A DNA stretch of 37,550 bases from Paracoccaceae bacterium (GTDB lineage: Bacteria > Pseudomonadota > Alphaproteobacteria > Rhodobacterales > Rhodobacteraceae): the NCBI GenBank assembly GCA_030066175.1, contig JASJCC010000008.1:1-37550 (forward strand), given 5' to 3'. The notes beneath the pieces are model-generated. The model ran no database searches. It saw nothing but the letters and a program-made list of their open reading frames with translations, and was not told the DNA's origin. Shown here in pieces: positions 1-8,229 of this stretch (within the stretch, counting starts at the first letter, position 1; the number at the start of each line of letters is the position of its first letter). Position numbers and translations under genes: made by a program.

Positions 1-141
1 CTCGGCGATGTCCGTCTGATCAGCGACCGGAACCACGACTTCCTGCTGACTACGGGGCGGCGCATCGTCAGGCGCGGTGGCACAGGCAGACAGCATCAGT
101 GCTGCGCTACAGCACAGCAAAACGTTTCGAAGTGACGCCAT
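1..141 (-). CDS. Putative lipoprotein, N-terminal part only (runs off the window)
   Basis: The minus strand is open from an ATG at 141 to the window edge. It encodes a short positively charged start, a hydrophobic stretch and a lipobox (LSAC, cysteine at about residue 20), followed by a Pro/Asp/Gln-rich linker. This is a typical lipoprotein signal peptide, so the mature protein should be lipidated and held in the envelope. An alternative in-frame ATG lies at 150. Neither start has a convincing ribosome binding site. The gene lies just downstream of dnaE on the same strand. Too little is present to name the family. Confidence 0.55.
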   Translation of the reverse strand, partial: MASLRNVLLCCSAALMLSACATAPDDAPPRSQQEVVVPVADQTDIAE

Positions 142-246
142 CTCCCCCATCGGGCCGGTGATACCGCGACCCAAAGGCCTCGTCCAGCTATGTCCGCGCG
201 CCGCGCGTTGTGTAGCGCTGGTGCATCTGTCTAACCTCGCGCACCG

Positions 247-3200
247 TCAAAACTCTTCCACAGCAAGCACACCGCCAAGCGATTTCACCGCTCCCTTGAT
301 CTCGGGGGAGACAGGGAACTCCTGCTGCAGGTCAATCTCAACCTCGCCGGGCAAGCCAGCATCGTTGAGGCAGAGATGCACGGGGCCACGCGCCGCCCTG
401 GGCATTTGCTCAGTTGCGCGGCCCAGGACGGACGCGATATTCGGGATGGCCTCGGCGTCTTCGACAAAGATGCGCAAGCCGATGCTGCCCGCGTCCGCCA
501 CCATGTTATCCACCGGCGCCACCGAGCGGCCAAGCAGCTTGAGCTGGTCGCTCTCCATCGTCGCCTCGACCGTGACAACGACCTTGGCGCCCGTTTCCAG
601 ATGCTCGCGCGATTTCTCGAGCGTTTCAGAAAACAGCGTGACCTCATAGGCGCCGGAGGTGTCCGACAACTGACAAAAGGCAAAGCGATTGCCACGGGCG
701 GATTTGCGTTCCTGCCGGCCGGCGACCACACCTGCGAGCTTGGCCACCAGCGGGCCGGCTTCGGCCTTGGCGGTCACCTCTTCCAGCGTCACCACGTCCT
801 TGCGACGCAGCGCTGCCATGTAATCGTCCAACGGATGACCCGAGAGGTAAAAACCCACGGCCTTGAACTCTTCGGCCAGCCGCTCGGCGGGCAGCCAGTC
901 CGACACGGGGCTGAGGCGCGGTTCGGGCAGATCCTCACCTGCCTCTCCAAAGAGTGACACCTGAGCCGAGTTGCGTTGATCATGGACGGCCGCCGAATAG
1001 GCCACCAGCGCGTCGAGGCTGTCAAAGACGCGGCGGCGGTTCGCATCCAGCTGATCAAACGCCCCGGCCCGGGCCAACATCTCCAACGGGCGTTTGCCGA
1101 CACGTTTCAGATCAACCCGGCGGGCGAGATCAAAGAGCGTCACAAAGGGTTTGCCCACCCCGCCCCGGACTTGATCCGGGGCCTCACTCGCGGGGTCCCG
1201 GGTCAAGCCCGGGACGGGTGTCTCTGCACCTCGCGCCTCGACGATCAGGCGCATGGCCTCGACACCCACATTTTTCAACGCCCCCAGCGCATAGACCAGC
1301 TCGCCGTCCACCACATCGAACGTCGCCTGGCTGCGGTTCACGCACGGTGGCACCCAAGGCAGGCTCAGCCCTTTGCGCACCTCTTCGAAATAGACCGCCA
1401 GCTTGTCCGTCAGGTGGATGTCGCAGTTCATCACCCCGGCCATGAACTCCACCGGGTGGTTCGCCTTCAGCCAGGCGGTCTGGTAGCTGACCACCGCATA
1501 GGCCGCCGCGTGGGATTTGTTGAAGCCATAATTCGCGAACTTGTCGAGCAGGTTCCAGACTTCCAAAGCCTTGTCCTTGTCGACACCGTTTTCCGCAGCG
1601 CCCGCCAGGAATTTCGGCCGCTCGGCATCCATCGCCTCTTGGATCTTTTTACCCATCGCGCGGCGCAGCAGGTCCGCGCCGCCGAGGCTATACCCCGCCA
1701 TCTCCTGCGCGATCTGCATGACCTGTTCCTGGTAGACGATGATGCCCTGCGTCTCATCGAGGATATGGTCGATCGTCGGATGCAGGTTTTCGCGTTCCCG
1801 CAGCTTGTTCTTGACCTCGCAATAGGTCGGGATGTTCTCCATCGGGCCAGGGCGATAGAGCGCGACCAGCGCCACGATATCCTCGATGCAGGTCGGCTTC
1901 ATGCGCTTGAGCGCGTCCATCATGCCCGAACTTTCCACCTGGAACACCGCCACCGTCTTGGCCGCGGCGTAAAGCTTGTAGCTTGCCTCATCATCCAACG
2001 GGATCGCGCCGATATCGTCCACCGTTCCGGGCGCGGGCTCGTAAAGCTCGGTCCCGTCCGCTGCGACATGCAGATGGCGGCCGGATTTCAGGATCAGGTC
2101 CACCGCGTTCTGGATCACGGTCAGCGTTTTCAGGCCGAGAAAGTCGAACTTCACCAGGCCCGCTTGTTCAACCCATTTCATGTTGAACTGGGTCGCCGGC
2201 ATTTCCGACCGCGGATCGCGATACAAGGGCACCAAAGCGTCCAAAGGCCGGTCGCCGATCACCACCCCTGCCGCGTGGGTCGAGGCGTTGCGCAACAGCC
2301 CCTCGACCTGCTGGCCATAGGTCAGCAGACGGTCGACGACCTCTTCGGCCTTGGCTTCTTCCCGCAGGCGCGGTTCATCGGCCAGGGCCTTTTCGATGCT
2401 GACGGGCTTCACACCCTCGACCGGGATCATCTTGGACAGACGATCCACCTGGCCATAGGGCATCTGCAACACCCGGCCCACGTCCCGCACCGCGGCCTTG
2501 GACAGCAAAGCACCAAAGGTGATGATCTGCCCCACCCGGTCGGCGCCATACTTGTCCTGCACATAGCGGATCACCTCTTCGCGCCGGTCCATGCAGAAAT
2601 CGATGTCGAAATCCGGCATGCTGACCCGTTCGGGGTTCAGGAAGCGTTCGAACAGCAGCGAATAGCGCAGTGGGTCGAGATCGGTAATCGTCAAAGCGTA
2701 CGCCACCAGGCTGCCCGCGCCCGAGCCGCGCCCCGGCCCCACCGGGATGTCCTGTTCCTTGGCCCATTTGATGAAGTCGGCGACGATCAGGAAGTAGCCG
2801 GGAAACCCCATGCCTTCGATGATGCCGAGTTCGAACTCGAGCCGTTTTTCATATTCCTCGACGCTGGCCGCGTGCGGGATCACGGCGAGCCGCTCTTTCA
2901 GCCCGGCGCGCGATTGCTGGCGCAGCTCCTCGACCTCATCATCGGCAAACCTCGGCAGGATCGGATCACGTCGATAGGCCATAAAGGCGCAGCGGCGGGC
3001 GATCTCCACTGTGTTTTCCAAAGCCTCGGGCAGATCGGCAAACAGTACCGCCATTTCCTGTGGGCTCTTCAGGTAATGCTGTGGCGTCAGACGGCGGCGT
3101 GGTTCCTGCTGATCGACATAAGCGCCCTCGGCGATGCAGATCAGCGCATCATGCGCCTCGTACATGTCGGATTTCGGGAAATAGGCATCGTTGGTTGCGA

Positions 3201-3819
3201 CCAGCGGCAGACCCATCTCATAGGCCATTTCCACCAATCCGCGTTCTGTCAGGCGTTCGGCCTCGGGTGGGCTGCCGTCCTCGCCCGGGTGGCGTTGCAG
3301 CTCGACATAGAGTCGGTCGCCAAACATGTCCCAAAGCCGCGTCAGCAAGGTCTGCGCCGGGGCGCGCCCGCCTTGCTGCAAGAGCCGCCCAACCGGGCCG
3401 TCGGGGCCACCCGTCAGGCAGATCACGTCCTCGGCATGCTGCGCCAGTTCGTCCAGCGTCACATGCGGCAGCTCACTGCCTTGCCGCAGATAGAGGCAGG
3501 AGTTGAGCTTCATCAGGTGCTCATAACCACGTTCGCTCTGCGCCAAGAGCACCAGCGGAGCGGGCGGTCGCGGGCGATCACCAGGTGCTGTCTCGACAAA
3601 GCGCAGATCGACCTGACAGCCCATGATCGGCTGCACCCCGGCGCCACTGGCCGCAACGGAAAACTCCAAAGCGGCAAAGAGGTTGTTGGTATCGGTCACT
3701 GCAATGGCCGGCATGCTCATGTCGGCGCATAGCCCAGGCAGCTTCTTCAGCCGGATTGCGCCTTCAAGCAGCGAGTATTCGGTGTGGACGCGCAGGTGAA
3801 TGAATCGGGGATCAGCCAT
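247..3819 (-). CDS. dnaE: DNA polymerase III subunit alpha (replicative polymerase)
   Basis: This is the catalytic subunit of the replicative DNA polymerase. The 1190-residue product starts with a PHP domain (HLRVHTEYSLLEGA). The palm carries GPGRGSGAGSLVAYAL and the metal-binding acidic motif PDFDIDF near residues 400-404. Further on come the GIIVYQEQVMQIAQ finger region, a helix-hairpin-helix region, and a C-terminal OB-fold (VAGVVAGRQERKSARGNRFA). The usual DnaE1 length is about 1160-1180, and the surplus is explained by an insert of about 20 residues at roughly 866-888. That insert is a translated palindromic repeat element (separate entry). The gene is divergent from the ArsR-type gene at 3971, with about 150 bases between them. 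Confidence 0.97.
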   Translation of the reverse strand: MADPRFIHLRVHTEYSLLEGAIRLKKLPGLCADMSMPAIAVTDTNNLFAALEFSVAASGAGVQPIMGCQVDLRFVETAPGDRPRPPAPLVLLAQSERGYEHLMKLNSCLYLRQGSELPHVTLDELAQHAEDVICLTGGPDGPVGRLLQQGGRAPAQTLLTRLWDMFGDRLYVELQRHPGEDGSPPEAERLTERGLVEMAYEMGLPLVATNDAYFPKSDMYEAHDALICIAEGAYVDQQEPRRRLTPQHYLKSPQEMAVLFADLPEALENTVEIARRCAFMAYRRDPILPRFADDEVEELRQQSRAGLKERLAVIPHAASVEEYEKRLEFELGIIEGMGFPGYFLIVADFIKWAKEQDIPVGPGRGSGAGSLVAYALTITDLDPLRYSLLFERFLNPERVSMPDFDIDFCMDRREEVIRYVQDKYGADRVGQIITFGALLSKAAVRDVGRVLQMPYGQVDRLSKMIPVEGVKPVSIEKALADEPRLREEAKAEEVVDRLLTYGQQVEGLLRNASTHAAGVVIGDRPLDALVPLYRDPRSEMPATQFNMKWVEQAGLVKFDFLGLKTLTVIQNAVDLILKSGRHLHVAADGTELYEPAPGTVDDIGAIPLDDEASYKLYAAAKTVAVFQVESSGMMDALKRMKPTCIEDIVALVALYRPGPMENIPTYCEVKNKLRERENLHPTIDHILDETQGIIVYQEQVMQIAQEMAGYSLGGADLLRRAMGKKIQEAMDAERPKFLAGAAENGVDKDKALEVWNLLDKFANYGFNKSHAAAYAVVSYQTAWLKANHPVEFMAGVMNCDIHLTDKLAVYFEEVRKGLSLPWVPPCVNRSQATFDVVDGELVYALGALKNVGVEAMRLIVEARGAETPVPGLTRDPASEAPDQVRGGVGKPFVTLFDLARRVDLKRVGKRPLEMLARAGAFDQLDANRRRVFDSLDALVAYSAAVHDQRNSAQVSLFGEAGEDLPEPRLSPVSDWLPAERLAEEFKAVGFYLSGHPLDDYMAALRRKDVVTLEEVTAKAEAGPLVAKLAGVVAGRQERKSARGNRFAFCQLSDTSGAYEVTLFSETLEKSREHLETGAKVVVTVEATMESDQLKLLGRSVAPVDNMVADAGSIGLRIFVEDAEAIPNIASVLGRATEQMPRAARGPVHLCLNDAGLPGEVEIDLQQEFPVSPEIKGAVKSLGGVLAVEEF
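1162..1215. repeat. Palindromic repeat element inside dnaE (double hairpin, in frame)
   Basis: Two perfect hairpins stand side by side. The first has 8-bp arms at 1162-1169 and 1175-1182 with a 5-base loop. The second has 8-bp arms at 1195-1202 and 1208-1215, also with a 5-base loop. The arms share a CCCCGGA/CCCGGG core and the loops are cttga and tcaag, so the two halves are related. On the dnaE strand the unit is translated as a Pro/Gly/Arg/Asp-rich stretch (VPGLTRDPASEAPDQVRGG). It falls between the conserved EAR and the FxxLFDL segment of the helix-hairpin-helix region, where E. coli DnaE has only a few residues. The sequence resembles palindromic elements common in alphaproteobacterial genomes; that family assignment is from memory. 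Confidence 0.85.
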
Positions 3820-3889
3820 GCAAACACATTATGCAGCGGTCTTGGCGTCGGAAAGCCCAAAATCAGGGGGAAATCGGGAATCTCGCACA

Positions 3890-3970
3890 GACCACATGAT
3901 TGACAATAAAAGTAAGCCTATAAGGTAAGTATAATTTGACAGAACGTAATTTTTGATTTTACTTAGCCAT
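3890..3970 (+). promoter_or_regulatory. AT-rich intergenic promoter region between dnaE and the ArsR gene
   Basis: This segment is strikingly AT-rich against a GC-rich background. It holds TTGACA at 3900-3905 and at 3936-3941, and TATAAT at 3930-3935. None of these forms a textbook 17-bp-spaced pair, so the exact promoter cannot be fixed. There is no Shine-Dalgarno sequence before the ATG at 3971. An ArsR-type protein often represses its own promoter, so an operator is plausible here, but no strong inverted repeat was found. Confidence 0.4.
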
Positions 3971-4345
3971 ATGGCTCATCAAATCTCGGATCTCTTCAAC
4001 GCGCTTTCCGATCCCACACGATGCACGGTGATCGAAGACTTATGCGCGGGTCCGGCCTCGGTCTCTCAGCTTTACAACAAGCACGACATGGCCCTGCCCT
4101 CGTTCATGAAACACCTGCGTAAGCTGGAAGAGGCCGGGCTGGTGCACAGTCACAAAACCGGGCGCACCCGCTTCTTTCGCCTCAACCCCGCGGCTCTGGC
4201 TACGGCAGATGCCTGGCTGACCCAGCAACGCGCAACCATCGCACGGCAATCGGGCGGGCTGGATGCCTTGTTGATGTGTATGGCCAATGGCAACCGGTCG
4301 TGGCGCGCCAGCGAAACGGCAAATGACCGGATTTCAGGCACATAG
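3971..4345 (+). CDS. ArsR-family winged-helix transcriptional regulator
   Basis: A DNA-binding repressor of about 124 residues. The N-terminus (MAHQISDLFNALSDPTR) is the standard opening of the ArsR winged helix. The recognition-helix region is LPSFMKHLRKLEEAGLV, and the wing is HKTGRTRFFRLNP. The metal-binding ELCVCDL-type motif is absent, so it is probably not a metal sensor; it resembles the subgroup that often regulates an adjacent AHSA1/SRPBCC or enzyme gene. No such partner follows here: the next gene, xdhA, lies about 150 bases downstream. The ATG at 3971 was chosen over the upstream TTG because the conserved domain starts there. It could control itself, dnaE's flank or the xdh operon; the target is unknown. 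Confidence 0.82.
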   Translation: MAHQISDLFNALSDPTRCTVIEDLCAGPASVSQLYNKHDMALPSFMKHLRKLEEAGLVHSHKTGRTRFFRLNPAALATADAWLTQQRATIARQSGGLDALLMCMANGNRSWRASETANDRISGT

Positions 4346-4406
4346 CACCACCCAAACGCGGCAATAGCACTTTTTCCTTGCCAAGCCGCCAGACCGCCGC
4401 CTAGCC

Positions 4407-4435
4407 TTGACCTCTGATAGGCCGCGCGTTTTCTA
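4407..4435 (+). promoter_or_regulatory. Candidate promoter of the purine (xdh) operon
   Basis: TTGACC at 4407-4412 is followed after 17 bases by TTTCTA at 4430-4435. The -35 box is good and the -10 box is poor. It lies 57 bases upstream of the xdhA ATG, in the only gap before this operon. The assignment is by eye only. Confidence 0.3.
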
Positions 4436-4492
4436 CGCCGCATCGAGGGCGCGCCGGGACCAGGCCACTTGGTAAGGCGGCAGGTTTTCACA

Positions 4493-5881
4493 ATGGATAT
4501 CACCTTTCTTCTGAATGGAGAGAGCGTGGAGTTGCGCGGCGTCTCGCCGACCGTGACGCTGCTGGACTGGTTGCGCGAAACCCGTGGGCTGACCGGCACC
4601 AAAGAGGGCTGCAACGAAGGCGATTGCGGCGCCTGCACCGTGATGGTCACGGATGAGAGCGGCGCGCGGCCGCTCAACGCCTGCATCCTGTTCCTGCCGC
4701 AACTACACGGCAAAGCCATTCGCACGGTCGAAGGCATCGCCGGCCCGGATGGCAGCCTGCATCCCGTGCAGCAGGCGATGATCGAGCATCACGGCTCACA
4801 ATGCGGGTTTTGTACGCCTGGATTCATCGTCTCGATGGCCTGCGCGCATCTGAATGGCGACACCAATCACGACGATGCGCTGGCCGGTAACCTCTGCCGC
4901 TGCACTGGCTATGCCCCGATCATCCGCGCCGCAGAGGCTGCCGAGAAGGCACCGGTGCCATTTTGGATGAACGATGTGCCACCCGCGGCCGAGGGGGCGA
5001 CGGCGCCAACCGATGCGGCCTCACCCGACGTACACGCGCCTGAAACCAGCGACGCCTTGGCCGAGCTTTATGCCCGTCACCCCAACGCGACGCTGATCGC
5101 AGGAGCCACGGATGTCGGGCTTTGGGTGACGAAACAGATGCGCGATCTGCCCGAGGTGATCTTTCTCAACCGCTGCCGCGATCTACAGAGCGTCGAGGTC
5201 TCGGATACAACCATCCGGATCGGCGCCGGGGTGACGATGGACTCGGTGCTGACGCTGATGCGCGAACACCATCCCAGCTTTGCCGAGATGGTCCGGCGCT
5301 ATGGCTCGGCCCAGGTGCGCGCAGCGGCGACGATTGGCGGCAATATCGCCAATGGCTCCCCCATTGGGGACAACCCGCCCGCGCTAGTGGCGCTGGGGGC
5401 GACGCTGCATCTGCGGTTCCGCGAGACGCATCGCGAAATGCCGCTGGAGGATTTCTATATCGACTACGGCAAGCAAGACCGCCATCCGGGTGAGTTTGTC
5501 GAGGCCGTCTCCTTCCCGCGCCAGCCCAACCGGCTGCGGGTCTACAAGCTGTCAAAGCGGTTCGATCAGGATATCTCGGCCGTCTGCGGCGCCTTTAACA
5601 TCATCGTCGACGATGGCGTGGTGTCCTCGGCCCGCGTCGCCTTTGGCGGCATGGCGGGCATCCCGAAACGGGCAATCCATGTGGAACAGGCGCTGATCGG
5701 CCAGCGCTGGACCGACGAGGCGTTGATCGCCGCGTGGGAGGCCTGGCACAAGGACTTCACCCCGATGTCGGACATGCGCGCCTCGGCCGACTATCGCCTG
5801 ACAACCGCACGCAACATGCTGTCACGCTACCTGCTGGAGGATTTGGGTGCCGATGTATCGGTGTTGGAGGTGACGCCATGA
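4493..5881 (+). CDS. xdhA: Xanthine dehydrogenase small subunit (2Fe-2S and FAD domains)
   Basis: This is the electron-transfer subunit of xanthine dehydrogenase, which oxidises hypoxanthine to xanthine and then to urate in the cytoplasm and passes electrons to NAD+. The 462-residue product has a plant-type [2Fe-2S] domain (CNEGDCGAC, cysteines 40, 45, 48 and 64). A second all-helical [2Fe-2S] domain follows (CGFC at 104-107, CRC at 135-137). The FAD-binding domain carries LIAGATDVGLWVTK and TIGGNIANGSPIGD, ending in the CO-dehydrogenase-flavoprotein C-terminal fold. The ATG at 4493 matches the conserved N-terminus. The stop overlaps the xdhB start as ATGA, indicating translational coupling. 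Confidence 0.95.
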   Translation: MDITFLLNGESVELRGVSPTVTLLDWLRETRGLTGTKEGCNEGDCGACTVMVTDESGARPLNACILFLPQLHGKAIRTVEGIAGPDGSLHPVQQAMIEHHGSQCGFCTPGFIVSMACAHLNGDTNHDDALAGNLCRCTGYAPIIRAAEAAEKAPVPFWMNDVPPAAEGATAPTDAASPDVHAPETSDALAELYARHPNATLIAGATDVGLWVTKQMRDLPEVIFLNRCRDLQSVEVSDTTIRIGAGVTMDSVLTLMREHHPSFAEMVRRYGSAQVRAAATIGGNIANGSPIGDNPPALVALGATLHLRFRETHREMPLEDFYIDYGKQDRHPGEFVEAVSFPRQPNRLRVYKLSKRFDQDISAVCGAFNIIVDDGVVSSARVAFGGMAGIPKRAIHVEQALIGQRWTDEALIAAWEAWHKDFTPMSDMRASADYRLTTARNMLSRYLLEDLGADVSVLEVTP

Positions 5882-8229
5882 GCATCGCCAAACCCCTGCC
5901 GCACGACGCCGCCAAACTGCATGTCACCGGGGCGGCGCGTTACTTGGATGATATTGCGCTGCCGGCCAACACGCTGCATCTGGCTTTTGGCCTCGCGTCC
6001 ATTGCCGCCGGGCGGGTTACGTCGATGGCGCTGGATGCTGCGCGGGCCGCCCCTGGAGTTGTCGCCGTGATGACGGCTGCAGACCTGCCGACGGATTGCG
6101 ATTGTTCGCCGTCGGCGCATGACGAACCGCTCTTGTCAGATGGCACGGTGCACTACCTGGGTCAGCCGCTTTTCCTTGTTGCAGCAGAGACCCATCTGCA
6201 GGCGCGGCGCGCGGTGCGGTTGGCGCAGGTGCAGTATGATAAGGCCGAACCGATCCTGACCATCGAAGAGGCGCTCGCCGCAAACGCGCGGTTCGAAGAC
6301 GGCCCGATTGTCTGGGAACGCGGCGCGGCAGAGGCGGCCATCGCGAGCGCGGCGCGCCAAATCAGCGGGCAGATCGAGATGGGCGCACAAGAGCATTTCT
6401 ATCTCGAAGGCCAGTCCGCCCTGGCGCTACCGCAAGAAGGCGGCGACATGGTGGTGCACGCCTCGACCCAGCACCCGACCGAGATCCAGCACAAGGTGGC
6501 GCATGCGCTGGGGATCCCGATGCATGGCGTGCGGGTGGAAACCCGGCGCATGGGCGGCGGCTTTGGCGGCAAGGAAAGCCAGGGCAACGCGTTGGCGATT
6601 GCCTGTGCGGTGGTCGCATCAACCACCAGGCGGCCGGCCAAGATGCGCTATGACCGCGACGATGATTTCCTGATCACCGGCAAGCGGCATGATTTCCGCA
6701 TCGACTATCATGTCGGCTTTGATCCGGCCGGCCGGATCGCAGGCATTACATTCCGGCACTATACCCGCTGCGGCTGGGCGCAGGATCTGTCGCTGCCAGT
6801 GGCGGATCGCGCGATGCTGCATGCCGACAATGCCTATTACCTGCCCGCGGTGCGGATTGAATCGCACCGTTTGCGCACCAACACGCAGAGCGCGACCGCG
6901 TTCCGGGGTTTTGGCGGACCCCAGGGGATGCTGGGAATCGAGCGGGTGATGGATCACATCGCCTATGATCTGGGCTACGACCCGCTGCAAGTCCGCCGGG
7001 CGAATTACTATGGGGCGACGGGCAGAGGGGGGCTGTCTGCCCCCCGCTTGCCAGAGGCAAGCCCCTCCGAAGGTATTTCTGAACCCGAGAAGAGGCAGAC
7101 CACGCCTTTTGGCCAGCCGGTCGAGGATTTCATCCTGCACGAGATGACGGATCGCCTGGCAGAAACGGCGGCGTATGAACAGCGGCGCGCAGCCGTCGCA
7201 GCCTGGAACGCCGCCAACCCGGTGTTGAAACGCGGGCTGGCGCTGACCCCGGTGAAGTTCGGCATTTCCTTTACGCTCACGCATCTCAACCAGGCCGGAG
7301 CGTTGGTGCATGTCTATCAGGACGGCTCGGTCCACATGAACCACGGCGGGACCGAGATGGGGCAAGGCCTGTTCCAGAAGGTGGCGCAGGTGGCGGCCAG
7401 CCGCTTTGGCGTGCCGCTGGAAGCGGTCAAGATCACGGCGACGGATACCGCCAAGGTGCCCAACACCTCGGCCACCGCGGCCTCATCCGGGTCGGACCTG
7501 AACGGCATGGCGGTGCGCGAGGCCTGTGACACGATCCGAGCGCGGATGGCGGACCATCTGGCCTTGCTCTACCAATCAACGCCCGACGCGGTGACGTTTG
7601 GCGATGGACAGGTCATCATCGGTGACGAGACCCTGAGCTTCGCCCGCGCCGCGCAGCTCTGTTACGAGGGCCGGGTCAGCCTGTCCTCAACCGGGTTCTA
7701 CAAGACGCCAAAGGTCGAGTGGGACCGGATCAAGGGCCAGGGCCGGCCGTTTTTCTATTTCGCCTATGGTGCGGCGTGTTCAGAGGTGGTGATCGACACG
7801 ATGACCGGCGAATACCGCATCCTGCGCGCCGATATCCTGCATGATTGCGGCGCCTCGCTGAACCCGGCGCTGGACCTGGGCCAGATCGAGGGCGGCTATG
7901 TCCAGGGGGCCGGCTGGTTGACGACCGAGGAACTGGTCTGGGATGAGGCCGGCCATCTGCGCACCCATGCGCCCTCGACCTACAAGATCCCCGCCTGCGC
8001 CGACCGGCCCGATATCTTCAACGTCGCCCTCTGGGACGGCGAAAACCGTGAGGAGACAATCTATCGCTCCAAAGCGGTGGGGGAGCCGCCGTTTATGCAC
8101 GGGATCTCCGTGCTGATGGCCTTGTCAGACGCGGTGGCCGCCTCTGGCGATGGCTACCCGTCGCTTGACGCGCCAGCTACGCCCGAGAGGGTGCTGAAAG
8201 CCATTCGGAGCCTGCGCAATGAGCTTTGA
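5878..8229 (+). CDS. xdhB: Xanthine dehydrogenase large subunit (molybdopterin-binding)
   Basis: This is the molybdenum subunit, where the purine is hydroxylated. The 783-residue product keeps the family's key sites: GGGFGGKE (about 226-233) at the cofactor; a glutamate in YLEGQ (E177) and an arginine in AFRGFGG (R343), matching the substrate-binding Glu and Arg of bacterial and bovine xanthine dehydrogenases; GGTEMGQG; and the catalytic glutamate in KAVGEPPF (about residue 737). These residues favour xanthine over aldehyde or CO as substrate. About 25 residues at roughly 381-408 are foreign to the family and come from a translated repeat element (separate entry). They lie between RANYYG and TPFGQPVED, probably in a surface loop. 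The gene overlaps xdhA by 4 bases and xdhC by 11. Confidence 0.95.
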   Translation: MSIAKPLPHDAAKLHVTGAARYLDDIALPANTLHLAFGLASIAAGRVTSMALDAARAAPGVVAVMTAADLPTDCDCSPSAHDEPLLSDGTVHYLGQPLFLVAAETHLQARRAVRLAQVQYDKAEPILTIEEALAANARFEDGPIVWERGAAEAAIASAARQISGQIEMGAQEHFYLEGQSALALPQEGGDMVVHASTQHPTEIQHKVAHALGIPMHGVRVETRRMGGGFGGKESQGNALAIACAVVASTTRRPAKMRYDRDDDFLITGKRHDFRIDYHVGFDPAGRIAGITFRHYTRCGWAQDLSLPVADRAMLHADNAYYLPAVRIESHRLRTNTQSATAFRGFGGPQGMLGIERVMDHIAYDLGYDPLQVRRANYYGATGRGGLSAPRLPEASPSEGISEPEKRQTTPFGQPVEDFILHEMTDRLAETAAYEQRRAAVAAWNAANPVLKRGLALTPVKFGISFTLTHLNQAGALVHVYQDGSVHMNHGGTEMGQGLFQKVAQVAASRFGVPLEAVKITATDTAKVPNTSATAASSGSDLNGMAVREACDTIRARMADHLALLYQSTPDAVTFGDGQVIIGDETLSFARAAQLCYEGRVSLSSTGFYKTPKVEWDRIKGQGRPFFYFAYGAACSEVVIDTMTGEYRILRADILHDCGASLNPALDLGQIEGGYVQGAGWLTTEELVWDEAGHLRTHAPSTYKIPACADRPDIFNVALWDGENREETIYRSKAVGEPPFMHGISVLMALSDAVAASGDGYPSLDAPATPERVLKAIRSLRNEL
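7027..7098 (+). repeat. Composite two-hairpin repeat element, in frame inside xdhB (copy A)
   Basis: Hairpin 1 has arms GGGGGGC (7027-7033) and GCCCCCC (7039-7045). Hairpin 2 has arms GCTTGCC (7046-7052) and GGCAAGC (7056-7062). A tail follows with the core GTATTTCTGAACCCGAGAAG (7073-7092). The same order (GC hairpin, second hairpin, then a T-rich GAACC..GAAG tail) appears on the opposite strand at 11846-11910. The element is translated without a frameshift or stop as part of XdhB. Elements of this look are frequent between genes in Rhodobacteraceae; that statement is from memory. Confidence 0.75.

Noticed and set aside
976-3732. A 918-codon open frame antisense to dnaE
   Set aside because: Long antisense frames are expected opposite GC-rich genes with strong third-position bias. 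The translation has no recognisable domain, and dnaE on the other strand is certain.
5734-5877. Upstream extension of xdhB
   Set aside because: It lies inside xdhA in another frame. The family N-terminus starts at the ATG at 5878 that overlaps the xdhA stop.
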